Source of the DNA: Lacibacter sp. H375
GTDB taxonomy: Bacteria > Bacteroidota > Bacteroidia > Chitinophagales > Chitinophagaceae
Direction: 5' to 3'
Length of the DNA stretch: 64,000 bases
Assembly: GCF_037892425.1 (NCBI RefSeq)
Contig: NZ_JBBKTT010000001.1
Span: 3,782,001-3,846,000, forward strand
The notes under the pieces were generated by a model. That model saw only the letters and a program-made list of their open reading frames with translations. It was not told the DNA's origin and did no database searches. Numbering within the stretch: position 1 is the stretch's first letter; the number at the start of each line of letters is the position of its first letter. A program made the translations under genes and the position numbers. This document shows positions 20,701 to 28,978 of the stretch, in pieces.

Positions 20701-20968
20701 AAGCGATCGCTATGTGGAAGATGCATCTTATATCCGTTTCAGAACAATTACTGCACGTTACAATTTCGATAAAAAGTGGTTGAAGAAAATGGGCATGAAG
20801 TCGGCCAGTTTTTATGTAACCGCTGAGAACCTGTTCACGTTCACCAATTACTTAGGCCAGGATCCTGAAGTATCTATGCGTGGTTCAGATCCGTTCAGGG
20901 TTTCTTATGATAATTCAATGACGCCACCGGCAAAAAATATTACACTGGGAATTGTTGCAGGCTTCTAA
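17705..20968 (+). CDS. SusC-like TonB-dependent outer-membrane glycan transporter (pair 2)
   Basis: Importer of about 1087 residues. Three in-frame ATGs (17684, 17696, 17705) are possible; 17705 gives a clean signal peptide (M-R-N-K-I-I-L-I-F, ending A-A-V-A-Q), while 17684 would start 4 bp after the FAS1 stop. Carboxypeptidase-regulatory-like domain about 25-105 (G-K-I-T-D-K-E-N-K-P-L-Q-G-V-S-V), TonB box region G-E-V-V-I-I-G-R, plug about 120-250 with L-K-D-A-A-A-T-A-I-W-G-S-K-A-A-N-G-V, then a barrel ending G-I-V-A-G-F. The SusD partner starts 11 bp downstream. Codon use and style match its neighbours. It is only moderately similar to the other two SusC proteins, so the three pairs probably take different oligosaccharides. 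Confidence 0.95.
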   Translation: MRNKIILIFSFTAFLTVLSFAAVAQEVVRGKITDKENKPLQGVSVSEMDVDNRIVKGTQTDIEGNFVLKNVNPKNRISLSYIGYKTITQRLNGRTTLNLSMEDSQGDLGEVVIIGRPSTSNGMVNIPEKNLTTAVAKIAAKELEEMQAPSIDQALQGRLSGVDITASSGDPGAAMNIRIRGVSSINSTGIPMIVLDGMPYETEIPSDFNFGTADEQGYAQLLNISPADIKDITVLKDAAATAIWGSKAANGVLVITTKRGSIGKPSINYTFKGSVSLVPKPIPLLNGDQYSTLIPEAFMNRIGTSLNTTVNREFNYDPNDPYWYHNYSNNTNWIDAVSRTGYLQDHTVSLTGGGEKAKYFASVGYFDQKGITIGTALQRISTRINLDYTVSEKIKFFTSFSFTHSNQSRNYLGSNSASGEASIRGMAYIKMPNMSVFEYDALGNLTTNYFSPAANTQGQYSRIYNPVAMADKAKYSVLGDRVIPRFQVDYDIVKKVLKATFDIQFDINNTKNNSFLPQIATGRPNTETVVNRAYDGDVDAFSVGTKTSLVYTPQFKSDKHSVQAYMNVLTNDYTAVYQEVMSSNTASSLLVDPSISSRTQNNDLRAVSGQSQTRSVGALIGAQYSFMDKYLFNATVRGDGNSRFGPNYRYGVFPSLSFRWRISGENFLKDVKKIDDISFRASYGISGEAPRYDYLFYNTYTTYDYAYLDQAGIFPSRMELKNLRWQNLHGTNIGYNFSLFKGRLRMDGEVYRNRTKDLFFDGLQIASYTGFNSLFMNVGTMDNQGWEVAVWTQPYKTKNLTIGFDFNISGNQNVIREISEFYPAQRGDVTKNGEYLRLLQINNPFGSFYGYRYKGVYKDKSSTIASDSKGNPIVGPNGQTIYMRFNYPQTDYIFQPGDAMYEDINNDGNINYMDVVYLGNSNPKLSGGFGPSITWKNLRITSFFSFRWGYDVINGTKMNTTNMYNFDNQSTAVLSRWKKEGDVTDMPRALIAGGYNWLGSDRYVEDASYIRFRTITARYNFDKKWLKKMGMKSASFYVTAENLFTFTNYLGQDPEVSMRGSDPFRVSYDNSMTPPAKNITLGIVAGF

Positions 20969-20979
20969 TTAAAAACAAT

Positions 20980-22536
20980 ATGAAAAAGAATATCATACTA
21001 TCTTATTTACTGCTTTTTGTTTTTGCTGTAAGTTTTACAGGATGCAAAAAATGGCTGGCACTAAAGCCGCAGGATGGAATTGTGAAGGACGAGTTCTGGA
21101 AAACAAAAGAACAGGTTCAGGCATCTGTTATTGGCATTTACTCTTCAATGATGGAGTACTCAACCGGAACATACGGTAATGTGAACTATGTTCCATCAAT
21201 GGCAGAGTTGCTGTTTATCTGGGGTGAGGGCAGGGCTGATCATGTTGCGAATGCAACTGCTTCAAGTGCTGATGATATTGCACTCATTAATGTAAATATT
21301 CAGTCAACCAATGTAAATGCAAACTGGCGACCATTCTACCGCACTATTAATTTCTGTAATACAGTAATTGAAAAAGCTCCTGAAGTACTTGCGAACGATA
21401 ACACATTTACACAGGCACAACTTGATCAATACCTGAGTGAAGCATTAACCATCCGTGCATTAATGTATTTCTATCTGGTAAGGACATTTGGCGATGTACC
21501 ATTAAAAACTGATGCAACATTAAGCGATGAAAATATTACGCCCATTCCTAAATCACCAAAGGCAGATGTTTTTAACCAGATAGTAGCTGATCTGAAATTG
21601 GCAGAAACAAAAGCAGTAACTACCTATGGTAACGTCGCTTCTGATAAAGGAAGAGTAACTGTTTACACAGTTAATGCAATACTTGCTGACGTTTATCTCT
21701 GGATGGAAAAATATACAGAAAGTGTAGCTGCCTGCGATAAGATCATTAACTCCGGAAAATTTGGATTGATCAAAGGTGCCACAAGAAATGGCCCGGTGGT
21801 TGAATACAGCGATAGTTGGTTCAATACACTTTATTATAACGGTAATTCAAACGAAGGGATTTTTGAATTACAGTATAGTCCGCAACGCCTCAACCCTTAT
21901 TTTCCGATTTTTTCTTCAACTTTTTCTGCTAGAAGGTGGACTGCAGTAGGTGATCTGATGGAAAGAGTGTTTACCATTGACCTCACTGATGATAAAAATT
22001 ATGATATACGTGGAGATGGCGCTTCTGTAAGAGCGGCTTCATCAAGCGTATGGAAATATATTGGCGCATCGGCAACTGGATTACGTGCAACAGATCAGAG
22101 CTATGCGCACTGGTTCTTTTACCGCTACGCCGACATATTGTTGATGAAAGCTGAAGCATTAAATGAACTAGGCGGAAAAGGGCAGGAGGCATTGGATCTA
22201 ATTTATACGGTACGTGAAAGAGCAAATGCACTAGATGCAACTGACCTTACACCTGGGCCAAATGATAAAATGTTGATACAGGATTTTATTGTGGAAGAAA
22301 GAGCACGGGAATTTTGCTTTGAGGGCAAGCGTTGGTATGATGTACTTCGTAATGCAAAGCGGAATAACTATGAACGGCTTAACATGTTACTGAGTATGGT
22401 GGCCCTAAGCGTACCATCAAACATGCAGCAATCAGCACAAGCTAAATTTAAAGATGTTAATAGTCACTATTTACCCATTTTTTTATATGAGATACAAACA
22501 AATAAACTGTTAATACAAAATCCCTTTTATAAATAA
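20980..22536 (+). CDS. SusD/RagB-like surface glycan-binding lipoprotein (pair 2)
   Basis: Outer-membrane lipoprotein of 518 residues, a standard SusD size. Lipobox Cys22 (S-F-T-G-C-K-K-W) is followed by L-K-P-Q-D-G-I-V and W-K-T-K-E-Q-V, typical of the N-terminal segment. The S-E-A-L-T-I-R-A-L-M-Y-F-Y-L-V-R-T-F-G-D-V-P segment near residue 165 and the C-terminal E-E-R-A-R-E-F-C-F-E-G-K-R-W-Y-D-V-L-R-N segment are strong SusD hallmarks. It lies 11 bp after SusC 2 and 14 bp before a FAS1 lipoprotein, so all are on one transcript. Its job is to capture the oligosaccharide and close over the SusC barrel. Confidence 0.96.
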   Translation: MKKNIILSYLLLFVFAVSFTGCKKWLALKPQDGIVKDEFWKTKEQVQASVIGIYSSMMEYSTGTYGNVNYVPSMAELLFIWGEGRADHVANATASSADDIALINVNIQSTNVNANWRPFYRTINFCNTVIEKAPEVLANDNTFTQAQLDQYLSEALTIRALMYFYLVRTFGDVPLKTDATLSDENITPIPKSPKADVFNQIVADLKLAETKAVTTYGNVASDKGRVTVYTVNAILADVYLWMEKYTESVAACDKIINSGKFGLIKGATRNGPVVEYSDSWFNTLYYNGNSNEGIFELQYSPQRLNPYFPIFSSTFSARRWTAVGDLMERVFTIDLTDDKNYDIRGDGASVRAASSSVWKYIGASATGLRATDQSYAHWFFYRYADILLMKAEALNELGGKGQEALDLIYTVRERANALDATDLTPGPNDKMLIQDFIVEERAREFCFEGKRWYDVLRNAKRNNYERLNMLLSMVALSVPSNMQQSAQAKFKDVNSHYLPIFLYEIQTNKLLIQNPFYK

Positions 22537-22550
22537 TTGAAACCTGTTTT

Positions 22551-24242
22551 ATGAAAAAAAACATTGTTATTGCCTTAAGTATAATTGTTGTTGTTGCAGC
22601 AACTATATTTTCAGCACAAGGGTGCAGAAAATTAAAAATTGAAGAATCAACAACAGGCGATGTTAACATTGTAGGTTATCTCGATAAGAACCTCGATTCA
22701 TTTTCGTTGTTCCGCCAGATACTTGACAGAACTGGGAATGCAGCATTCCTGAATGCTTATGGTGCATATACATGCTTCGCCCCGACAAACAGTGGTGTAA
22801 AAACATATCTCACCAGTATTGGCGCTGCATCAGTTGATGCGGCAGACCTTAATACGTTGAAGGATATGGTAAGGCTGCATTTGCTGGAGGATACTATTTA
22901 CACAAGCTCGTTTACTGATGGGAAGTTGCCGGTTATTACCATGTATGGACAGTACCTTGTTACGGCTGTTGCAAACTCAGAAGGTGTATCAAGTTATCTC
23001 ATCAACAGACAGGCAATCGTTCTCAAGTCGAATGTAAGAGTTGGTAACGGTATCATACATGTAATTAACAATGTATTGAAACCGGCGGTTAAAACAATTG
23101 CCAGGCAACTCGAAGAAAATTCCAATTATTCCATCTTCGTAGAAGCATTAAAAGAAACTGGCTTCTTTACAAAACTAAACACAGTAGATAGCGATTCTTC
23201 GAAACGATGGATAACTGTTTTTGCCGAAAGCAACCATGCGTTGGCTGATAGTGGTATAACCAATTACGCCGGGTTAAAAACAAGATATTCAAAGACAGGA
23301 AACCCGGCTAACCCGAGCGATAGCTTATACATTTACGTAGCCTATCATATTTCACAAGGACTTAAATTTTTAGGCGATATTATTTCGATACCTACACACG
23401 CAACGTTTCAGCCACAGGAAGTTATCAGTGTAAAGCTTATAAACCAACAGGTAGTGTTGAACGAAGATGTATTTAATGATGTACTTGAAAAAGGAATTAC
23501 ATTAAACCGAGACAAAAGTGACGTGGCAGCTACCAATGGAGTGTGGCACGATGCTGCTGCACATTTTATGGTAAAATACCGTAAACCAACTGCTTTGTAT
23601 TGGGATGTATCAACTTTCGAAGAAATTAAAAAACTACCCGCTTATTACAAAAAAGCACAATATACGTTTAGTCGGCTAACACAAGCAGACAATCCTATTA
23701 AAGATATTTATTGGGGCTGGGGAGCTTTGGCAGGTACAAATTATTTAAGATATCTCTATGGAACATCAGGAGTAACCCAGTTTACTGTTAACAATGATGC
23801 GAATATGATGCCAATGGGTTTGCCAAACAGACCGATTTGGTGGGAAATGCGAACTCCGCCTATTGTTAAAGGCAAGTATAAAGTATGGATGTGTTACCGC
23901 CAGCAAAAACCTTCAGCAAGTACAAATGCTTTATGTCAGGTTTCCGTAAATGGTGAAATCATGCAACGAACTATGAATTTCACTGATACTAGACCAAGCG
24001 GTACTGATGCCGAGTTAGAAGCAATAGGCTGGAAACGTTATACAGAAACTACAAGCAACTTATTGTGTGGAAGGCAGGTTGGCGTAATTGAGTTTACTAC
24101 TACACAACAACAAATAGTAAGAATAACGCCATTAGCAGGAACGATGGATAATTATAATCTGGATATGATCCATTTTATTCCAATTGATGAGAATCAGATA
24201 TTACCAAGGTTCAGACCGGATGGAACAAAGGTTTATCAATAA
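22551..24242 (+). CDS. FAS1-domain lipoprotein with C-terminal beta-sandwich
   Basis: Lipoprotein of 563 residues with lipobox Cys25 (S-A-Q-G-C-R-K-L). A FAS1 domain at about 45-185 (L-F-R-Q-I-L-D-R-T-G, T-C-F-A-P-T-N-S-G-V, G-I-I-H-V-I-N-N-V-L) is followed by a second, more divergent one at about 190-340 (A-R-Q-L-E-E-N-S-N-Y-S-I-F-V-E-A-L). The last 210 residues contain many aromatic residues (Y-W-G-W-G, I-W-W-E-M-R) and end in N-Y-N-L-D-M-I-H-F-I-P, which looks like the terminal strands of a carbohydrate-binding sandwich. It lies 14 bp after SusD 2. I infer that it is a surface glycan-binding protein in which FAS1 domains act as spacer or adhesin and the C-terminus binds sugar. No catalytic motif seen. 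Confidence 0.75.
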   Translation: MKKNIVIALSIIVVVAATIFSAQGCRKLKIEESTTGDVNIVGYLDKNLDSFSLFRQILDRTGNAAFLNAYGAYTCFAPTNSGVKTYLTSIGAASVDAADLNTLKDMVRLHLLEDTIYTSSFTDGKLPVITMYGQYLVTAVANSEGVSSYLINRQAIVLKSNVRVGNGIIHVINNVLKPAVKTIARQLEENSNYSIFVEALKETGFFTKLNTVDSDSSKRWITVFAESNHALADSGITNYAGLKTRYSKTGNPANPSDSLYIYVAYHISQGLKFLGDIISIPTHATFQPQEVISVKLINQQVVLNEDVFNDVLEKGITLNRDKSDVAATNGVWHDAAAHFMVKYRKPTALYWDVSTFEEIKKLPAYYKKAQYTFSRLTQADNPIKDIYWGWGALAGTNYLRYLYGTSGVTQFTVNNDANMMPMGLPNRPIWWEMRTPPIVKGKYKVWMCYRQQKPSASTNALCQVSVNGEIMQRTMNFTDTRPSGTDAELEAIGWKRYTETTSNLLCGRQVGVIEFTTTQQQIVRITPLAGTMDNYNLDMIHFIPIDENQILPRFRPDGTKVYQ

Positions 24243-24286
24243 TGATCATACAAAACGATTCGCTGATTAAAATAAAATAATAGTAA

Positions 24287-25714
24287 ATGAAGAGCAGGTA
24301 TAAAAATTTGTTACTGGTTGCGTTTGGATTGATGATGCTTTATGGATGCAGTAAAGTAAGAGAAGACCGCAATACCATAACGGATGAATCTTTAAAAGTT
24401 ACATTGTTTGAATTGGTAAATGCCAACCCGGATCTGAGTACGTTTGCAAAATATCTCGTGCAAACAGGATATGATAAAGTGTTGAGTTCTTCCAAAAATC
24501 ACACAGTTTATGCTCCGGTTAACAGCGCACTGGCAACATTGGATCCTGCTATCGTTAACAATGCGGCAAAGCTTAAATTGTTTGTAGGCAACCATATCGC
24601 AGGTCAGCTTTACCGAATTACAGATGTACCGGTTCTTACAAGAATCAAAATGCTCAGCAATAAGTACAATAACCTGAAGGGCACGCAAATTGGAGACGCC
24701 GTAATAAAAGTTGGAGATAAATATGCTGCAAATGGGTTATTGCAAGTGGTTGATAAACCTCTTCCTGCTCTTGATAATTCCTGGGAAGTACTTTCAACGA
24801 ATGCCGATATCCCGTTAAAGCAAAAGGCATTCATGCTTTCGCTGTTCAGAAATGTATTCGACACAAGTAATGCCGTTGTTATTGGAATTAATCCAACAAC
24901 GGGAGAGCCAATATATCAACCCGGAACTGATTCAGTTTACACTAATCTTTTCTGGAACCGTGTTCATGACCTTAAAAATGAACAGAAGCAATACACTTTG
25001 TTCGTACTAGCGGATGCTGCATGGGATGCTGAGATAACAAAGTTTAAGCCTTACTATACCGTTACGAATAATGCAGATAGTAATACGCTGGTTACAAGCT
25101 GGAATGTTGTGAAAGACTTTGCAGTTGACACTTTGTATGGTAATCCGTCTGCAATTCCCGATACTGTATTGTCAGAATTCGGAACAAAACTTCCTGTTGA
25201 ACGTTCGGCGATCGTAAAGACAATCAAAACAAGTAATGGCATTGTGTACATTATGAACAAGATGAATGTACTTCCTGCTTCAAAAATGAAAACGATTTTG
25301 ATTGAAGGAGAAAACTATACGTCCACAAGCCACGACAGAAGGGGAAATACGTATTTCCGTGATCGCATTAATACACTCACCGGTAAAGATTTTCGAGATC
25401 TTCTTGTATTAGGGCATGGCGTTTCAGCATTCAATGTTCGTTACGAACTAAAAGAAGTGCCCTCTATCAAATACAAAGCTTATTGGATGGCTTATAACGA
25501 TTTTCAGACAGCGACCTATACACAAAAACTGGCTATTGGTTCAACTGCTTCAGCAACGTTTGCATTAACAAATGTTGTTGCTCTCAACTTCAATGAAATA
25601 TACCTTGGAGAGTTCACCATGAGTCAATACGCACCGTTGTTTAATATTTATTTAGTCGCTAACGGAACCAATCCAATAGTATGCGATTACATTAAACTCG
25701 TACCAAGCTTATAA
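24287..25714 (+). CDS. FAS1-domain lipoprotein with C-terminal carbohydrate-binding-like domain
   Basis: Lipoprotein of 475 residues, lipobox Cys21 (M-L-Y-G-C-S-K-V). FAS1 domain 1 at about 35-165 is clear: F-A-K-Y-L-V-Q-T-G-Y, H-T-V-Y-A-P-V-N-S-A-L and A-N-G-L-L-Q-V-V-D-K. A second FAS1 domain spans about 170-335 (Y-T-L-F-V-L-A-D-A-A-W, then G-I-V-Y-I-M-N-K-M-N). From about 340 (I-L-I-E-G-E-N-Y) to the end (C-D-Y-I-K-L-V-P) the pattern is that of a galactose-binding-like beta-sandwich, similar in layout to the preceding gene, so the two are probably paralogues. It sits 44 bp after that gene and 28 bp before SusC 3. A role in glycan capture for the adjacent SusC/SusD pairs is inferred from position. 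Confidence 0.76.
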   Translation: MKSRYKNLLLVAFGLMMLYGCSKVREDRNTITDESLKVTLFELVNANPDLSTFAKYLVQTGYDKVLSSSKNHTVYAPVNSALATLDPAIVNNAAKLKLFVGNHIAGQLYRITDVPVLTRIKMLSNKYNNLKGTQIGDAVIKVGDKYAANGLLQVVDKPLPALDNSWEVLSTNADIPLKQKAFMLSLFRNVFDTSNAVVIGINPTTGEPIYQPGTDSVYTNLFWNRVHDLKNEQKQYTLFVLADAAWDAEITKFKPYYTVTNNADSNTLVTSWNVVKDFAVDTLYGNPSAIPDTVLSEFGTKLPVERSAIVKTIKTSNGIVYIMNKMNVLPASKMKTILIEGENYTSTSHDRRGNTYFRDRINTLTGKDFRDLLVLGHGVSAFNVRYELKEVPSIKYKAYWMAYNDFQTATYTQKLAIGSTASATFALTNVVALNFNEIYLGEFTMSQYAPLFNIYLVANGTNPIVCDYIKLVPSL

Positions 25715-25741
25715 TACCAGGAACAAAAAAAGATATTCGTA

Positions 25742-28700
25742 ATGACAAAAACTAACTTACATAAACTGCTTTTAATATTGTTGCTGTCGGGAGGAGCTGT
25801 TTGCACGCAGGAATTAATAGCGCAACAAACTCAAACTGTTAAATCAGATACCACTAAGGCAAAAATAAAATTGCCGTTAACAGGTGTTGTTACAGATGCA
25901 GCAACTAAAAAGCCACTTAGTGGAGTGCGTGTTGCCGTAAAAGATTTTTCTGCAGCTATTACAGATGATGCTGGTGCATTTACAGTAAACGTGCCTTCAT
26001 ATACTGTGGACGTGGAAATAGTGGCCGAGGGATTTGCAAAAAAACAAGTTTCCTTAAAAGGGAGCAAGTCAATTTCTGTTGCACTGCTAAGTCAGCCGGC
26101 ATCCACTTTCCAGGATGAAGTAACACTGCCGTTTGGCAAGATCATGAAACGCAACTTAACCGCAGCAGCTGTTGGTTATGATGCTAACAGTGAGTGGCGT
26201 CGTCCGTTTGAAATTACTGATGCTGCATTGCAGGGCAAGGTTAGTGGGTTAAATGTTATTCGTCGTTCAGGCACACCCGGTATTGGTGCTAATCTGTTTT
26301 TAAGAGGGTTCAATTCCCTTTATACCAGCAATTCTCCATTGGTGGTGGTAGATGGAATTGTATACGACATTAATGATTATGGAAGCAGCATCATTGCCAA
26401 CAACTACACAAATCCTCTTGCACTTGTTAATATTCAGGATATCGACAACTATACGGTTGTAAAAGATGCATCTTCAATTTATGGTGTAAAAGGTGCAAAC
26501 GGTGCCATTATCATTACAACATCAAGAGCTAAAGAAGAAGCGACAGCCATCGACTTTGGTGTATATACCAGTTATAACCAGGCTCCGGATCTTATGCCGG
26601 TGATGAACGCCAATAACTACAGGATCTATTTAAGTGAAATCTTACAAAGTAAGGGCTTGTCATCTGCTGATATTGCTGCGTTACCTTATATGAATGACGA
26701 TACGGCATCAAATTCTTCTTACTATCGTTATCATAACAATACTAACTGGCAACGTAATGTTTTCAATAATAGTGTTAATCAGAATTATTATCTGAAAGTA
26801 ACAGGTGGAGATAATATTGCTACTTATGCATTGAGCGTTGGCTTTAGCAAAAATGCCGGTGTAATAACTAATACCGATCTTACACGTTACAATACACGCT
26901 TTAATGCTAAGTTTAATTTTACAAAGAAATTTACCGGAGAAGCCAACCTGGCTTTCAACTATAATCAAACAAATTTAAAGTACCAGGGTGTGGTTGAAAA
27001 GACCGGTGCATTGTACACTGCTTTAACAAAGTCTCCTTTCCTTGGCCCTAATGAAGTAAATGAAAAAGGGGTGCTTTCACCTAACCTGGAAGATACTGAT
27101 ATACTTGGTGTAAGTAATCCTTCTGCATTGATCAATAATATGCAGGCTTATAACAGGTATTACAGGTTCATGGGTTCATATAAATTCAGTTACGACTTTA
27201 ATAAATCATGGTCAGCTTCAACACTCTTTGGACTTGTGTTCGACAAAGTGCGTGAGAATATTTTTGTGCCCCGTAAAGGTGTAGCCAACGATACATTAAA
27301 CAGTTTTGTTGCTGACAGCCGTCTTGGCACACAGGTTAAACGCTTGTTCTCTGTGTTCTCAGATTCGAGAATTGAATTCAGAAAAACATATAACGCTCGT
27401 CATAGCTTTGCATCAAGATTGGGATTACGCTACCAGCACAATAAAGCACAACAGGATTTTACATTGGGGTATAACTCTGCTACCGATGAGTTAATCAGTG
27501 TGCAGAACGGTATTAACGCATTGCGTCAAACAGGCGGTGGCATTGGTGAATGGAACTGGATGAATACTTACTTTAATGTTGATTATGGCTACAGAGATCG
27601 TTTGTTCTTCTCTTTTAATGCCGCAATGGATGGTTCTTCAAGATTCGGATCACAAGTAAAAAATGGCGTAAACATTGGCGGAAACAGATATGCGGTAATG
27701 CCATCAATTGGTGCAGCATGGTTAATTTCATCGGAAGACTTTATGGCTAACACCACGCTTGACCTTTTGAAGCTTCGTCTTACCTACAGCATAGCGGGCA
27801 ATGATGATATTGGCAACTACACGGGCCGTCAAACATATGCTTCACAAAACCTTCTTGGCATGCAGGGGCTTGTGCGTAATAGTATTCCTAACCCGGCCAT
27901 ACAATGGGAAACAAACAAGAAGTTAAATGTAGGTGTTGACTTTGCATTCTGGAACGAGCGAATTAACGCAAGTGTGGATGTATATCATAACAAAACAGAA
28001 AACATGCTGGTGTATGAACCACTGGCAGCTGCAACCGGTTTTGAAAAAGTGCTTACTAACAGCGGCAGCATGAAAAACAGTGGTATCGAGTTGGCTGTGA
28101 ATGCAAGACTGATTAATCATGATAAATGGAAATGGGATGCTGGGTTGATGATTGCAAAAAACACAAATAGAGTAGTGTCGATTCCCGGTGGGCAAATGAC
28201 AACTGAATATTCAGGTGCAACTATTCTTACACAAAACTCTCTTCAGTCAACCCTGTTTTATGGATATGTTGCAAAAGGAGTTTTCAGTACTGAACAGGAT
28301 GCAGCAAATTCAGGATTGAAGAAAAAAAATGCTGACGGTTCTTATACAAATTTCAGAGCTGGTGATGTTCGTTTCTTTGATGTAAACAATGATAAAATTA
28401 TCGATGAAAAGGACAGAACTATCATCGGTATACCAACCCCCGATTTCTTTGGGAGTGTAAGTACAAGAGTTGAATACGGTCGATTCTCATTAGATGCCTT
28501 ATTTACCTTCTCACAAGGAAATGATATTTTCAACTTCTTGCGCTACAGACTTGAATCTGCAAGTGGAATCGAAAATCAATTGAACAGTGTTGCAAACAGA
28601 TGGAGAGCTGAAGGTCAAAGAACCGAAATGCCAAAAGCTACTTATGGAGATCCGATGGGTAATAACCGTTTCAGCACACGCTGGATCGAAGATGGCTCCT

Positions 28701-28927
28701 ATATTCGTTTGCGCAGTGCCTCTATCACTTACGCTATTCCGTTCAAAGATAAATTCATCAAGAATGCATCTGTATACTTAAGCGGAACCAACCTCTTTAC
28801 ACTTACAAGGTATACAGGATACGATCCGGAATTCAGTGCATCTCCTAGTCTGTTTGCACAAGGTATTGACACGGGTCTTGATCCATTATACAGAAGTATT
28901 ACGCTTGGTGCAAGGATAGGTTTGTAA
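25742..28927 (+). CDS. SusC-like TonB-dependent outer-membrane glycan transporter (pair 3, divergent)
   Basis: Importer of 1061 residues. Signal peptide about 1-28 (ends L-I-A-Q). A Gln/Thr/Lys-rich linker (about 29-45) precedes the carboxypeptidase-regulatory-like domain (L-T-G-V-V-T-D-A-A-T-K-K-P-L-S-G). Unlike the other two SusC proteins it lacks an obvious V-V-V-G-Y-G TonB box; the segment T-L-P-F-G-K-I-M-K-R-N-L-T stands in its place. The plug (V-V-V-D-G-I-V-Y, V-K-D-A-S-S-I-Y-G-V-K-G-A-N-G-A) and barrel are normal and end G-A-R-I-G-L. Its SusD partner begins 51 bp later. The divergent sequence suggests a different ligand or a different TonB partner. Confidence 0.93.
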   Translation: MTKTNLHKLLLILLLSGGAVCTQELIAQQTQTVKSDTTKAKIKLPLTGVVTDAATKKPLSGVRVAVKDFSAAITDDAGAFTVNVPSYTVDVEIVAEGFAKKQVSLKGSKSISVALLSQPASTFQDEVTLPFGKIMKRNLTAAAVGYDANSEWRRPFEITDAALQGKVSGLNVIRRSGTPGIGANLFLRGFNSLYTSNSPLVVVDGIVYDINDYGSSIIANNYTNPLALVNIQDIDNYTVVKDASSIYGVKGANGAIIITTSRAKEEATAIDFGVYTSYNQAPDLMPVMNANNYRIYLSEILQSKGLSSADIAALPYMNDDTASNSSYYRYHNNTNWQRNVFNNSVNQNYYLKVTGGDNIATYALSVGFSKNAGVITNTDLTRYNTRFNAKFNFTKKFTGEANLAFNYNQTNLKYQGVVEKTGALYTALTKSPFLGPNEVNEKGVLSPNLEDTDILGVSNPSALINNMQAYNRYYRFMGSYKFSYDFNKSWSASTLFGLVFDKVRENIFVPRKGVANDTLNSFVADSRLGTQVKRLFSVFSDSRIEFRKTYNARHSFASRLGLRYQHNKAQQDFTLGYNSATDELISVQNGINALRQTGGGIGEWNWMNTYFNVDYGYRDRLFFSFNAAMDGSSRFGSQVKNGVNIGGNRYAVMPSIGAAWLISSEDFMANTTLDLLKLRLTYSIAGNDDIGNYTGRQTYASQNLLGMQGLVRNSIPNPAIQWETNKKLNVGVDFAFWNERINASVDVYHNKTENMLVYEPLAAATGFEKVLTNSGSMKNSGIELAVNARLINHDKWKWDAGLMIAKNTNRVVSIPGGQMTTEYSGATILTQNSLQSTLFYGYVAKGVFSTEQDAANSGLKKKNADGSYTNFRAGDVRFFDVNNDKIIDEKDRTIIGIPTPDFFGSVSTRVEYGRFSLDALFTFSQGNDIFNFLRYRLESASGIENQLNSVANRWRAEGQRTEMPKATYGDPMGNNRFSTRWIEDGSYIRLRSASITYAIPFKDKFIKNASVYLSGTNLFTLTRYTGYDPEFSASPSLFAQGIDTGLDPLYRSITLGARIGL

Positions 28928-28978
28928 CAAAGGATGTGTGCCGTTTTTAAAAATTGAATCTAAAATCTTACTTCAGTT

